DNA of 64,000 nt from Trichuris trichiura (Eukaryota > Nematoda > Enoplea > Trichinellida > Trichuridae): contig JBAJFE010000059.1 of the NCBI GenBank assembly GCA_037903355.1, positions 1-64,000 of the forward strand. The letters run 5' to 3'. Both the position numbers and the translations under genes were made by a program. Under the pieces are notes generated by a model. It was given only the letters and a program-made list of their open reading frames with translations. It made no database searches and was not told the DNA's origin. This document shows, in pieces, positions 35,101-44,701 of this stretch (position 1 is the stretch's first letter; every line of letters starts with the position of its first letter).

Positions 35101-38100
35101 AACTACTGCATTGAATCTTGCTTGCAAAATATCTGGCAAAATCCTGAGCTTTACGTTTCGGCCAAACGAAATTTAGATAACTTGAACGTTTGTAGCTCGG
35201 GCGATAGCCATGCTCAGGTGGAAGGCTTATACCATGACGGTGAGTGCCGTTCACCTCAGTTCTTGTGCGTCTGTTTAAAGCGTACAAGGTTTCATGCGCA
35301 GATTCTGGTTGCATCTGGAGCGAAGTAAAACCAATCGAAGCTTTTGCCAGCGGCGACATTGCCCAAGCTTTTATTGAGCAAATGATTCATATTAAGAATA
35401 TCAAGCTGGAAGATGAATTGTTTGCTCGTGATTGCTTATCGTTGGCTAAGGAATGGTCTGAGGGAAATGCCAAAACACAACATGTTTTTGAGGTAGGCGA
35501 CATTTCTGGCTGGGACGTCAAAGCTCAGAGTTCAAATATTTTAGGAGTCCTTTCTACAACGACTGTGCAATAAGTCTCACCTTGTGCACATGGTGTTTAC
35601 GCCTGTTATGTTTGATCCACGATGGCGGGAAAACCTTGCTTTTATTCGAACTCCCAGCTCTTCCAACATTCATGCCAGTGCTGCGCTAGTTAGTCTTCTG
35701 TCGTTTGGTTTTCTCTTTCCACGCGAAGTCTTTGTAGACATCTTTGCATTCAACCCTTCGAACTCGTGTGAATGCTGTCAATGCGTTTTCCTTATCCGAA
35801 ACGTTCGATTCCAGTGCAGCGCATACTTTTGATCACTGGCATATCCATCTACAGCACACGATGCTTGAACAATTCAATGAATACCTTTATTCCCTCAATT
35901 TGCAGCTAACAAAGATCCGTGTGAAGAAAAATAGGCAATTGTCTTTTTTCATTTCATTTAGTCTCTAAAGACTTCGAATAGGGAAAGTTCAATTCTCATT
36001 ATTCATACGTTGCCAAACTTTTATTCCTCAAATAGCAAATTTTTTTTTGCAGCAGAATCGGCAAAAGTTCCGAAATAACAAAGTAACTAGTAAATGCAAA
36101 GCGTCTTACCATAGCCAGGTTATTTCTTTACGCACAAAAATTTAGCATATATTTTTTATTGGGCTAAATATTTGTGATAGCTGCTCCCGTACTCATGTTT
36201 TCTTCGCATTCTAAATATTTGTGATAGCTGCTCATTCAAACTTCATCACTCCATGATGTCAACAAGTTCAAACCCCTTAACTAAAATGAAAAAGCATTTA
36301 TTATTTGCAACAGTCTGTTTACAATATATAAGGCCTCTTGAATGATAGAGTAACGTTTTTTTCTTTTTTCTTTCTTCGTAACGGGTTTTTTAAAATTTTA
36401 TTCTAAAATTTTTCGCGGGATTTTTTTAAACCCGTTCTTCATTAAACGTTTATTTAAAAAAACGTTAACGGAGCTTTCGGGCCTCTCCGTGGCCCGTCAT
36501 CAGCGTAATTGTACCGCCGGTCGAATCGGCCTTTATGGTTGCAAGCCGCCCCATCCGACCAACTTTGGCAGAGACCTACTGCCGTCAGCTCTATCTTGAG
36601 CCGTCAGGTTTCGGTCCCGCCTAGTCAGTCAGACGGCGCAGCGAGCTTCCAACCGACCTTCCACGACGACCTTTTTTCTTTGTTCTCGTGCCGCCGTCGT
36701 GGAAGGTCGGTTGGAAGCTCGCTGCGCCGTCTGACTGACTAGGCGGGACCGAAACCTGACGGCTCAAGATAGAGCTGACTGCAGTAGGTCTCTGCCAAAG
36801 TTGGTCGGATGGGGCGGCTTGCAACCATAAAGACCGACCCGACGGGCGGTACAAATACGCTGATGACTGGCCACGGAGAGGCCCGAAAGCTCCGTTAACG
36901 TTTTTTTAAATAAACGTTTAATGAAGAACGGGTTTTAAAAAAATCCCGCGAAAAATATTAGAATAAAGAGTAACGTTTTTTGCCTATTTGTATACGACCA
37001 ATAAAAAGGTGTCTCTGTTCGATTTTGAACATTTCTATTTCAGCGATCCAAGCGGTACTAAGAAAGGCAACAGTTCACCTTCCGCTTGGTTCTTGCGGCG
37101 ATGTACAGACGGTTTCATGGTTGTTCACTTTTACTTTTCGCAGCCGTATTTTGGTGGCCATTTTTTTGCTTTTCCCTCTTCTCTAATTGGCATGCCAATC
37201 CTGGACGGAGTAGTAAGCTTTCTCTCCATTTTTTCTATGCTGTGCACGGAAGCATTTGCAGGGAAAACGCCTGAGCGAACTTTGTCGTTGTTTCATTATC
37301 GAATGTCATGTCCACTCGTTTGCCTACGACTTCCATTTACGCATTGTTTCATCCCACGTATCGGGCGAGAAGAATGCAAACTTTTGTCCGGGCTACAATC
37401 TGCGATCGTTTCTGCGCGACTTTTCGTTATACTACGCTTGTCGACCGCTCTTTGCGCGGACATACTTTTTTGAAGGTAGGGAAAACTTTTGGTTTTTCTA
37501 AGTGTGTGGGAAGTACGTACTTTGCAGAAGAACTTTCCCTGTCCGAATTGCGCTCACCGCCGGACGAGGTATACAGATACTTGTTAAACAAGGCCACGAT
37601 GTATGGTTTAAAAGCGGTCAAGATTCATTCGTCCGTTAGCAAAGGCTCAACGGACGAAAGCGCTGACCGTGTGTTAGCATACCAGTCAACAGTATCAGTC
37701 CAACTGCCTGCAAATCAGGAACAGTGTCAGGCGGACAGCCGAAAAAGTGAATATGATGCTCACCATCTCGTCCTGCGTAAGGGAGACTCATTTTTGTCTC
37801 GCAGCGCTTCCGCTAAAACCCCAATCAGGGATTGGCTTCGCGTTGAAATCTACAGCATATTCATCGACAAGTCTAGCACGCATCCTCACGAAACCAAAAC
37901 TGTTGAGGGCGGCAGGCAATATTGAACTGTTTATGTTATACCTTTTGTAACTTTCGTAGCGATGCTTTCAGGTATGAAAGAGTCAGGAAGTACTCATTTT
38001 TTGAAAAAGCTGAGGACGAACTCGGTTCGACTATACGCAGGCGTAGTCACACTGGAGATCCCTCGGAGGTCGTTCCAATGCGCAGAGCTTTGTCTCAAGA

Positions 38101-40531
38101 GGAGCTGGCAGTTGAAAAGAGCACTTTGAAAAAATCATTATCATTTGCTGTGTCTGCTTTGGAAAGCTGTGTTCGCGGACGAACTGCGTCAACTTCGATG
38201 ACCCTTGAAGGGCAAGAAGGAAGCTGTCAGGGTCATGCGGAATCCCATTCCTTAACTAAAGTTTCAATTATGAACTCGAACAAAGAGCAACATAGCGTAT
38301 GCTCCTTTTCTTACCGCTTGGCCTTTTTCTTGCTTTAGTTTGCGTTTTAGAGCAGCTACAGCTTGTTTGCTTCGTCAAGGAAACAGCAGGAAGCTGGGGG
38401 CGACATTTACGAGCACGTTTCCTTGCGACCAGAGCAAGTTAATTATTTAACTTTCATTCCTGAAGCTTACACGGAAATGCAAAAACTGCTGCTCAATGAA
38501 GGGAATTCTTTCAAGGTGCGCAGCTGATCTTCTATTATCTCTCTTATAATTGCCGGCTGCATTTAGTCTTCTCTTCGTCTAACAATTCAGGAAGCCTCAT
38601 CGCAGTGCTATCTGGACAGTCTTTGGCAGAAGTTGCTTTACGATATTCCCGTCAAAGGTCCATTAAGAAGAGATCAGGTAGGATAATGAAAATAATTTAG
38701 AAATTAAGATTCATTCAGATCGAGATTGCTAAAAATGTGGTTTTAAAGTTTCATCTTGTAACACAGCTTTTTTCATTGAAGCAGACATGTTTGTTTTAAA
38801 AGCTTGAAGCTTTGAGATCGTACATGATTTATTGCGGCGTGCATTGAACGCGTCGAATGGTACGCAAGATAACAACGAATCTTTTAACGATATGTTTTGA
38901 TCAGCTTTAGACAAAAACAAACTGGTTTGGTAGCGTTATTGGAATACTTTTATGAGAGCAGGTCAGATTCCATAAGTCTGGGGTTTATATTCGCTGGTTC
39001 TTTTGAAAAATCTGCATAATCCGGAGAATTATGTTGTGCGGAGTGTTCTCGTGACTTCGCATTCATAGGAATTCTAATGTTTCGCTTTTTCTGTTCGTGT
39101 TAACATGAATAGTTTTCCGCATGAGTCCACTGGTGCTCAAGCCAGAATTTTAAAAAACGTAAGATTTCCTGACCTCCCATTTTGCTATCTGAGCTGGGCA
39201 AAAACTGCGCATTTCCATCCTCAAAAGCGATTATACTATAGTAATTGAAGGCGAATGCATAGGAAATTTTTTACTTATCTCTAAAGCAAACCTTTACCAG
39301 CAGTAATTCATGCTAGCGAGTGATTGACAATACGAAAAGCTGTGCTTCGCTTTCGAGTTGTGATACCGGAGATGTTGAGCTTCGAAAAGATATCAAAGAA
39401 ATCAATTAAGTTCAACGTTGAAAAAAATAATGCTGCGTGTTCATTAGAGGGCTTAATACTACACCTTAAACTTCAGTATTTTTACGACATAATGGGAAAA
39501 GAGCCTGTACACTATTAATTCGTTCGAAATTTTGTATCTGTACGTTCTGCGCAAAGTTTTCCTTGCGATCGTCTTTCACTGAAAAACTGCAACAGTGTGT
39601 TTCACTGTGTAGGATATAACATTATCCTAGGTTGAACCACTGCCCTTTTAGTCGAGTTTGTTTTTTCCCGCTGCGGGCGAGATCCGTATTTCAACTGTGC
39701 CGCAGAATGCTCACGCTTAGGTTTGTAAAGTTACTGAGCAAACAGTTTCAACGTAAACATGGTACCATACGTGCTTTTGCAATGTGCTTGCTCAGCGTGC
39801 AATGAAATAAACGGTAGAATCTGCATGTGAAACTTCTTCTAGAAGGGGCAGTAGGAGTAAGTTCTCTGAGCAACACTAAAACTCGTCGCAATGTTCATCA
39901 TTTAGTACGCATTATTAATATTGTCATATCCTGAGAGACTTTCAAAAGTTTTCGTTGTTTGCATCCTGGGCGTCTCTTATTACAAAAGTGAAAGCACTGA
40001 TTTGTTCCAGATTACGGCTATCACTTTTGGCGAGTTTGAAACTTTACTTCATTCCACTCGATTGGTTCCATTTCTGGAAATAGACCCTCGTATTTCTTTC
40101 ATGTTGACGTTCAGCCCTTCTCGGTAAGATCTGCCTACAATTGTCGTTTTTGAAACGACCGCTGCTTTTCGCAGAATTGTTTCGTTAATGCGATGCGTGC
40201 AACAAAGGTTTGCCGACAATAGTCGTTACATATGCAGCGATGATTCCAGGAAACAATACTTAGTAAACTCGACTGCTCTTTTAGTATATTTGAACAAATC
40301 ACGTGTTTTTACTTTGTTCAGGTTGTTATCAATCAGGACAGCCTGGATTGCTTTTTAATGATAAGTGCTGACTTCGCAGATCGCACTTCTGGTGTCTCTA
40401 TGTGTTACAAGAATGAACATGCAGACGCAATTGGACAGATGCCACAAAGCAAGGATATAGTGAATGGTTTTTTTGAAGAGTTCGTCAACACTGCTGCATT
40501 TCACTTCTGGACGCAACTGTTGCCGTATTGA
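7684..40531 (+). CDS. SZT2: SZT2 homologue, KICSTOR subunit (whole gene span, many exons)
   Basis: SZT2 is the very large scaffold of KICSTOR. It holds the GATOR1 GAP complex on the lysosome so that mTORC1 is switched off when amino acids or glucose run short. The assignment rests on resemblance to vertebrate SZT2 in the same order along the gene: the N-terminal wing, an ITDGV vWA-like strand, EGYHV...SVDLS, PVFLQITCSVF, FWLILCIKG, NHQSVFVYKDSNECIFYMR, VLLTVHGIDEPG, HVHSFAYDFHLR with PGYNLRSFLRDF, and the C-terminal FVNTAAFHFWTQLL. The start ATG at 7684 has a good context (accATGa) and the stop is TGA 40529-40531. Most introns are 45-60 bases, but several exceed 700 and one is about 9.4 kb. 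The coding blocks listed separately give the splice sites I could check for phase. Exons at roughly 13.3-13.8 kb, 29.8-30.5 kb and 32-36 kb are not fully resolved. No disabling mutation was seen in the phased exons. Confidence 0.9.
8149..9031. other. SZT2 intron 3 (883 bases)
   Basis: This intron lies between phase-0 splice sites. It contains several open frames on both strands, none of which resembles a protein I know, and no repeat that I could recognise. Confidence 0.6.
9032..9306 (+). CDS. SZT2: SZT2 exons 4-5
   Basis: The exons are 9032-9124 and 9172-9306, both phase 0 at each end, with a 47-base intron. The join gives RFRITVVAYSSLYCIPGGQ followed by VLLQDVPVDSTNVAYLL and a helix RRFKAYLSCLAEVAK. 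This matches the SZT2 segment of a strand followed by a VLxQ strand. The reading frame is fixed by the splice phases; the other open frames over 8.9-9.3 kb are shadows. Confidence 0.8.
9354..9431. repeat. Compound microsatellite, self-complementary AC-TA-GT
   Basis: An (AC)n run is followed by (TA)n and then (GT)n, so 9354-9414 is its own reverse complement. A second TA run ends near 9431. It lies in the 1,015-base SZT2 intron 5 (9307-10321) and could extrude as a cruciform. No other feature was recognised in that intron. Confidence 0.95.
10322..11351 (+). CDS. SZT2: SZT2 exons 6-10
   Basis: The exons are 10322-10595, 10646-10752, 10799-10954, 10976-11201 and 11258-11351, and the phases agree at every junction. 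The first is acidic and Ser-rich, then LFDIVQLALLTVSDCSDD runs into HLFVITDGVLDLSS and VLNVPCSFIQ, the vWA-like core conserved in SZT2. Exon 9 carries EYQQAAFTVSI and ends in EGYHVKSVDLS; exon 10 gives IRINLIRAWKYEVDFFFSI. The intron before exon 9 is only 21 bases as drawn, so the exon 8/9 junction may be placed slightly wrongly. Confidence 0.8.
11404..12528 (+). CDS. SZT2: SZT2 exons 11-16
   Basis: The exons are 11404-11529, 11585-11711, 11783-11962, about 12024-12214, 12274-12391 and 12424 to about 12528. Phases are consistent from NVIVKWKIEAPSCMFPPL through SVYMTIPEPLKLGLQFNG, ELSPWQKYQNSCSLQS, FHVDRLNFVLNHESS and VIMEEPLVTVELNFSSS to RLFNNGGVQFYSL. Introns are 32-71 bases. Position 12024 was chosen as the acceptor because it alone keeps the frame; an acceptor at 12016 would run into a stop. 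Confidence 0.7.
12703..12770. repeat. Hairpin 1: 32-base inverted repeat
   Basis: The arms 12703-12734 and 12739-12770 pair with a single mismatch around the 4-base loop AGAA. The tip is GCCGAACGGC/GCCGTTCGGC. It lies in SZT2 intron 16 (12529-12957), 45 bases before a second hairpin. Confidence 0.95.
12815..12883. repeat. Hairpin 2: perfect 31-base inverted repeat
   Basis: The arms 12815-12845 and 12853-12883 are perfectly complementary around a 7-base loop. The 12-base sequence TGCAGCAATGTT occurs at 12808-12819 (overlapping the left arm) and again at 12916-12927. The two hairpins are unrelated in sequence but alike in size and form. Confidence 0.95.
12958..14544 (+). CDS. SZT2: SZT2 exons 17-22 (some junctions open)
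   Basis: Well-phased exons are 12958-13139 and 13187-13285, then 13831-13917, 13973-14051 and 14136-14236, and a last exon ending at 14544. They encode PVFVPACFLIDAPLDRLAIR, HTSFPVNPLAPFHPKEL, RFWWSLKLPGTVYQMETEV, LNSGFRVIYSKGGFTTLL, DDGVYGLIQYIVYPTVL and ALSEVQICTEVWITPGID. A probable small exon starts at 13364, and another may lie near 13650; their joins are not settled. The acceptor of the last exon (between 14305 and 14390) is also uncertain. The donor at 14545 opens a very long intron. Confidence 0.7.
14545..23948. other. Giant SZT2 intron, about 9.4 kb
   Basis: The donor GTAAGT follows SEKLFES and the acceptor TTTTTCAG precedes IYEEDVVFLTSLITVEQL. Both are phase 0, and the two peptide pieces look contiguous compared with the family, so I infer one intron. 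Inside, open frames on both strands (for example 16293-16890 minus, 18264-18730, 19795-20277, 21915-22128) match no family I recognise and lack good starts. Parts at 19.78-20.28 and 20.55-20.87 kb are visibly richer in G and C. A nested gene is possible but not shown. A small inverted repeat (CTAAATGGAGGT) is at 20768-20832. Confidence 0.6.
23949..24097 (+). CDS. SZT2: SZT2 exon 23
   Basis: The exon is bounded by TTTTTCAG and GTAAGT. It encodes IYEEDVVFLTSLITVEQLKA, a segment resembling the SZT2 helix with a D-x-x-x-(I/V)-x-x-L-x-T-x-E-x-L pattern. It ends two bases into a codon and the next exon supplies one base, so the frames agree. Confidence 0.75.
24098..24899. other. SZT2 intron 23 (802 bases)
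   Basis: The splice sites agree in phase with both neighbouring exons. The interior is AT-rich, with only short open frames and no repeat I recognise. Confidence 0.55.
24900..26157 (+). CDS. SZT2: SZT2 exons 24-26
   Basis: The exons are 24900-25099, 25128-25915 and 25964-26157. Phases agree throughout, including the join of the last with 26927. The long middle exon holds SEFVTRVVDDGNEKYAEANS, PLYEVRLPKLVCFIRQIG and FPLFVIDCCRETVLFNL. The last holds VDLRFAIDCQCEESTVEI followed by DITEFVNTLCNHVK, a recognisable SZT2 block. The intron 25916-25963 is 48 bases, has no stop and is a multiple of three, so it would read straight through as protein if retained. The intron at 25100-25127 is only 28 bases as drawn, so that junction should be checked. 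Confidence 0.75.
26158..26926. other. SZT2 intron 26 (769 bases)
   Basis: The donor GTTTGT and the acceptor GTTGCAG join phase 2 to phase 1 correctly. The interior is AT-rich with no recognisable feature. Confidence 0.6.
26927..27092 (+). CDS. SZT2: SZT2 exon 27
   Basis: The exon runs from acceptor GTTGCAG to donor GTAAGC. In the frame set by the previous exon it reads STEDIPLLFRGPP...FNRVVRQHFRPV, then TDYPDYFVCFPDEESFDS. The pattern of a helix followed by HFxPVxxYPxYF resembles SZT2. An overlapping hydrophobic open frame here is a shadow. Confidence 0.7.
27093..28877. other. SZT2 intron 27 (about 1.8 kb)
   Basis: No exon could be phased in this stretch, though the next exon needs one leftover base that exon 27 does not supply. 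A small missed exon may therefore lie here. Otherwise it is AT-rich sequence without recognisable repeats. Confidence 0.45.
28878..30753 (+). CDS. SZT2: SZT2 middle exons (Asp-rich to FWLIL and LLQ-LY blocks)
   Basis: Phased pieces are 28878-28924, 28976-29430, then about 29481-29559 and 29611-29823, and further on 30520-30595 and 30648-30753. They encode ATLYADDDATTSEL, FPPCDTDDGGMVEMRFDS, PVFLQITCSVFIAG, ETIPLVFVLHERNSLEDFL, SDFWLILCIKGMVLEMFFQ and MLLQHLYQTRFCHHLLVEA, all recognisable SZT2 blocks in the right order. Between about 29824 and 30480 the reading frame changes and exon borders are not certain; a Ser-rich low-conservation stretch (GLRKSHSFSEIPSKLL) lies there. Confidence 0.75.
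30808..32140 (+). CDS. SZT2: SZT2 exons: HPRLK, NHQSVFVYK, VHGIDEPG blocks
   Basis: Phased exons are 30808-30963, 31009-31108 and 31128-31239, then about 31407-31490, about 31650-31770 and from about 31834. They encode FRIHPRLKQGAERTGTSL, NHQSVFVYKDSNECIFYMR, KGSFYRLHEEIDKSVIKLIQ, NEFVLLTVHGIDEPG, FPALQSRIDESILDVLLLAF and YYLSQHLSSFMDAPKYVSP. These are among the best conserved parts of SZT2 and decide the family assignment. The intron 30964-31008 (45 bases) is in frame and stopless, like the one at 25916. Confidence 0.85.
32235..33010. other. Intron-like AT-rich stretch within SZT2
   Basis: No exon with SZT2 resemblance was found between the YVSPDA exon region and the next block that starts near 33017. 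No repeat or RNA gene was recognised. Confidence 0.5.
33017..35575 (+). CDS. SZT2: SZT2 exons: WRRGMVD, LDFG, YAYNW blocks
   Basis: Pieces with SZT2 resemblance are 33060-33470 (MAQFVVWRRGMVDMDTLESL and FDMATEYGLLTAALF) and 33920-34440 (AVHWLDFGSLKNCSSVRRIV). Further pieces are 34513-34676, about 34740-34850 (CNWGFIPRQRLVLFSLCGYE), about 34905-35040 (LRLYAYNWVSDFNETLEKM and LLQQICLEKMGLP) and 35095-35570. Frames change at short introns whose borders I did not fix one by one. An open frame may run across a stopless intron at several points. Confidence 0.75.
35584..35967 (+). CDS. SZT2: SZT2 exon block: MVFTPVMFDPRWRENLAF
   Basis: The frame at the start gives LVHMVFTPVMFDPRWRENLA, which resembles the SZT2 segment before the long variable linker. 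A second piece reads FDHWHIHLQHTMLEQFNEYL. Joins are uncertain and the end near 35.93 kb is approximate. Confidence 0.55.
36164..36233 (+). repeat. Direct repeat, two 23-base copies
   Basis: The 23-base sequence beginning CTAAATATTTGTGATAG and ending CTGCTC occurs at 36164-36186 and again, identical, at 36211-36233, a 47-base period. It lies in an SZT2 intron 115 bases before the foldback element. Confidence 0.9.
36468..36506 (-). ncRNA. Hammerhead ribozyme, left arm of foldback element
   Basis: On the minus strand CTGATGA (36503-36497) is followed by CGGGCC pairing perfectly with GGCCCG, then GAAAGCTC. Stem I pairs ACG (36506-36504) with CGT (36470-36468), and the predicted cleavage follows the C of GCTC. 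Stem III is again only the palindrome AGCU. Confidence 0.85.
36857..36895 (+). ncRNA. Hammerhead ribozyme, right arm of foldback element
   Basis: CTGATGA is at 36860-36866 and stem II is CTGGCC/GGCCCG (one T-C mismatch that the left arm does not have), followed by GAAA (36885... to 36888) and GCTC. The predicted cleavage is after C36892. Stem I pairs ACG (36857-36859) with CGT (36893-36895). The mismatch in stem II may weaken this copy. Confidence 0.8.
36990..38677 (+). CDS. SZT2: SZT2 exons: HVHSFAYDFHLR to LWQKLL blocks
   Basis: Pieces in order are SAWFLRRCTDGFMVVHFYFS with QPYFGGHFFAF, HVHSFAYDFHLRIVSSHVSG, FCPGYNLRSFLRDFSLYY, RPLFARTYFFEG, then EVYRYLLNKATMYGLKAVKI and GDIYEHVSLRPEQVNYL. 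The last exon, about 38591-38677, reads CYLDSLWQKLLYDIP and ends RRDQ. This is the highly conserved C-terminal third of SZT2. Frames change at short introns near 37.21, 37.47 and 37.93 kb. A TAA at 38684 follows if the donor at 38678 (GTAGGA) is ignored; the phase-0 join to 40011 shows the gene continues. Confidence 0.85.
38678..40010. other. SZT2 intron before the last three exons (1,333 bases)
   Basis: Donor CAG|GTAGGA and acceptor TTGTTCCAG both lie at phase 0. The joined peptide RRDQITAITFGEFETLL fits the family. The interior is AT-rich with no recognisable feature. Confidence 0.7.
40011..40531 (+). CDS. SZT2: SZT2 last three exons and stop
   Basis: The exons are 40011-40123, 40175-40262 and 40322-40531, with phases 0/2, 1/0 and 0/stop all agreeing. 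They encode ITFGEFETLLHSTRLVPFLE, RIVSLMRCVQQRFADNSR, then RKQYL joined to VVINQDSLDCFLMISADF and the end FVNTAAFHFWTQLLPY. The F-x-E-F-V-N-x-x-x-F-H-x-W-T ending is the SZT2 C-terminus, which confirms that the gene is complete at its 3' end. The stop is TGA 40529-40531. Confidence 0.9.
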
Positions 40532-40805
40532 CCCGTTAACCAAGTAGAAGAAATGAATTTTGTCGAGAGAACACACCTCTCTGCTGCTACTGCTATTGGT
40601 GAAATGTAGGTAAGCATTCACATTGCTCTTTCGACACCTCACTGATGTTGTTGGTGGTTATATGTAGCTGGCAGCTGTCAAGGAAAGCTTTATCCTATTT
40701 TAATGCTCAGTGTGATTGATGTTTACCAAAAGTATTATTTTTGCATATGAAAGGAAAGGCTCACAAGCCAGCTACACTTCCCTTCCTTTCCAATGGATGA
40801 CGTGA

Positions 40806-40811
40806 AATAAA
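40806..40811 (+). terminator. Possible SZT2 polyadenylation signal
   Basis: AATAAA lies 275 bases after the SZT2 stop in an otherwise non-coding stretch, before the convergent kinase gene. It is a plausible signal only. Confidence 0.4.
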
Positions 40812-41520
40812 AACAGTTGCTACTGTTATATCTTTTTTATATTTTCTGAAGGGTTCAAAGTTGGGATTTTGGGCATTTTTTAAAGAAAGAACCTATTAGT
40901 ATAACGGAAATTCAAATCCATTAAAACTTGTACTAGCTAAACAATTGCTGAAGATTACCTTCTGATGACCATCTGAGGGATAGTTCTGTTTTGCATTTGT
41001 TTCCTATTTTTAAACTGAGGTTTCTGAATGCCAGTTCGGCTTCTTTCTTGGAGAATTTGGTTACAACCGACTAAATACGACAAAAATAAATAGCTAAGTA
41101 TTCACATTATTTGTTTAAAACGTTTGTTATATTGTTAAGCCGCAATCTTTGGAGAAGTTTTGCTAGCACTCAATTAGCTGCTATCTTGTTCAGTGTTTTT
41201 AGATAATCTTGGGCTGAAAGTCCCATACAAAAATTAAGGCTGTCAGCCCTTGCGTACTTATAAAGATACTTCGAGCTGCTATTTTTTAAGTTCACGTTAA
41301 AAAAATAAGTCCGCCTCATATAGGAAGATTACTGTTTATTCAGAGGACAACGGCAAACAAGCTGTCTGAAAATCGTTTCGCAGTAAAAGTTATTAGCGTG
41401 TTAGTTAACTCAATGATAGTTTCGATGTATTCTGACCAGGAGCCTGCCGCGTTAAGAGAAGCAAGCCGTGGAATTCTTTTATTGAACATGTTGATGACAA
41501 TTCATGTTATTCAGTTGAAG

Positions 41521-43584
<2,064 letters not shown>

Positions 43585-44693
43585 TCCTACAATGAGTAAA
43601 GAGGGCTCTTGAATAAGTACGTATGTTTTCAACGTAAGTTTCAGTGTAGTGATGACCTTGTACGCTTAATAGTGACACCTTGCTTTGACTAGACACGTTC
43701 TTGCATCAGTTATACTATTATTATTATTTGGTCGCCCGAAGTGATCTTAAACAATCACTGCTTCTGTTGGCTGTCAAAGTTTTTTCCCTGAATATTATTA
43801 TAGCAGCCGTTACCATCTAATTCAGAATTGGTTTCTAATCTTTGGTTCCTTTGTTTAAGAAAGCTGTCACGTGTGCTTCCAGCTTTCAGAAGTGCATGCG
43901 GAAATGTGTAACGGTTAATAAATTTTACCAAACATAATTCACGAATAAAGATGTAATTACGGCTGCAAAAGTTTCAGCATTACTAAATAGATATCTCACC
44001 GGACCGAAATCGTTTGGATTTGTTAAGTTTTGTAAGCCCACTTTTCACCGTACTGCGCTGGTGTACTTCTAATCTTGGAGAATGTTCATCCGTGAACTTT
44101 TTGCTACCAGGTTTAGCCGAACCACTCCAATGGAGTAGGCGTAACCACTTTGATGTTGATACGCGGAATGTTAGCTCTGTGTCAGTTTTGCTTTAAAAGT
44201 TAATCTCGCCACTACGTACTGGTTTAAATTGTACAAGAGGGCATAGAAAAGGTTTTAAACTCCGTGGATGAATCGTGTTGAAAAATATTAGTACAGTCGT
44301 TTCAGATTCTTATTTTTTCATCATTTGTCCACATGCAACAAAACATAGGCGAGCTTTCTCAGGTTAACTAAAAGCTAACGAACTTATTAATTAAAGAACA
44401 TTTTATAATATGTTAGTAAAAACGACTTGTTTGCAATGAGCTTGAACAAAGGCATTAATGATTTGCATTCGTCTGCAGTGTGCGTTTGCTAAATCATTCT
44501 TCCCTATTTCTTTAAAAACTAAACTTCAGAAGTAACGGAAATTTGATATCTTTATCTGTAAACGAAATTCTTGTCAAAACTTCTCCAATTCTGTGCTGTA
44601 ACAAGTTGGGAGTTTCACGGTGGATGTACTTTATTCTGAACTGTGAATTCATGTAGGCAGTTCTGAGGGATTCTGTAAACACAGGAATTCGTG
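43585..44693. other. Intergenic, upstream of the kinase gene
   Basis: I see no supported gene. Open frames are short and without recognisable domains. The kinase promoter or outron should lie at the left end, but no element is clear. Confidence 0.5.
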
Positions 44694-44701
44694 CCTTACG
44701 G

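Larger units (their letters stand above)
36347..36981. mobile_element. Foldback element with two hammerhead ribozymes and 15-base flanking direct repeats
   Basis: A 15-base direct repeat (AGAGTAACGTTTTTT) at 36347-36361 and 36967-36981 encloses a 605-base element, as a target-site duplication would. Arms of about 275 bases (36397-36670 and 36695-36966) are near-perfect inverted copies around a 24-base centre. Each arm contains a complete hammerhead core near its outer end. The 35 bases between the left direct repeat and the left arm (TTTCTTCGTAACGGG...) are not mirrored on the right. No protein is encoded: the same 77-codon open frame appears on both strands only because of the palindrome. 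It sits in an intron of SZT2. I infer a nonautonomous relative of the Penelope terminal repeats, moved by a PLE reverse transcriptase. Confidence 0.85.

Noticed and set aside
36509..36854. Near-identical 77-codon open frames on both strands
   Set aside because: They arise because the foldback arms are inverted copies of each other; no domain and no start context.
38684..38686. TAA as the SZT2 stop
   Set aside because: A donor lies six bases before it, and the next exons at 40011-40531 join in phase and carry the conserved C-terminus.
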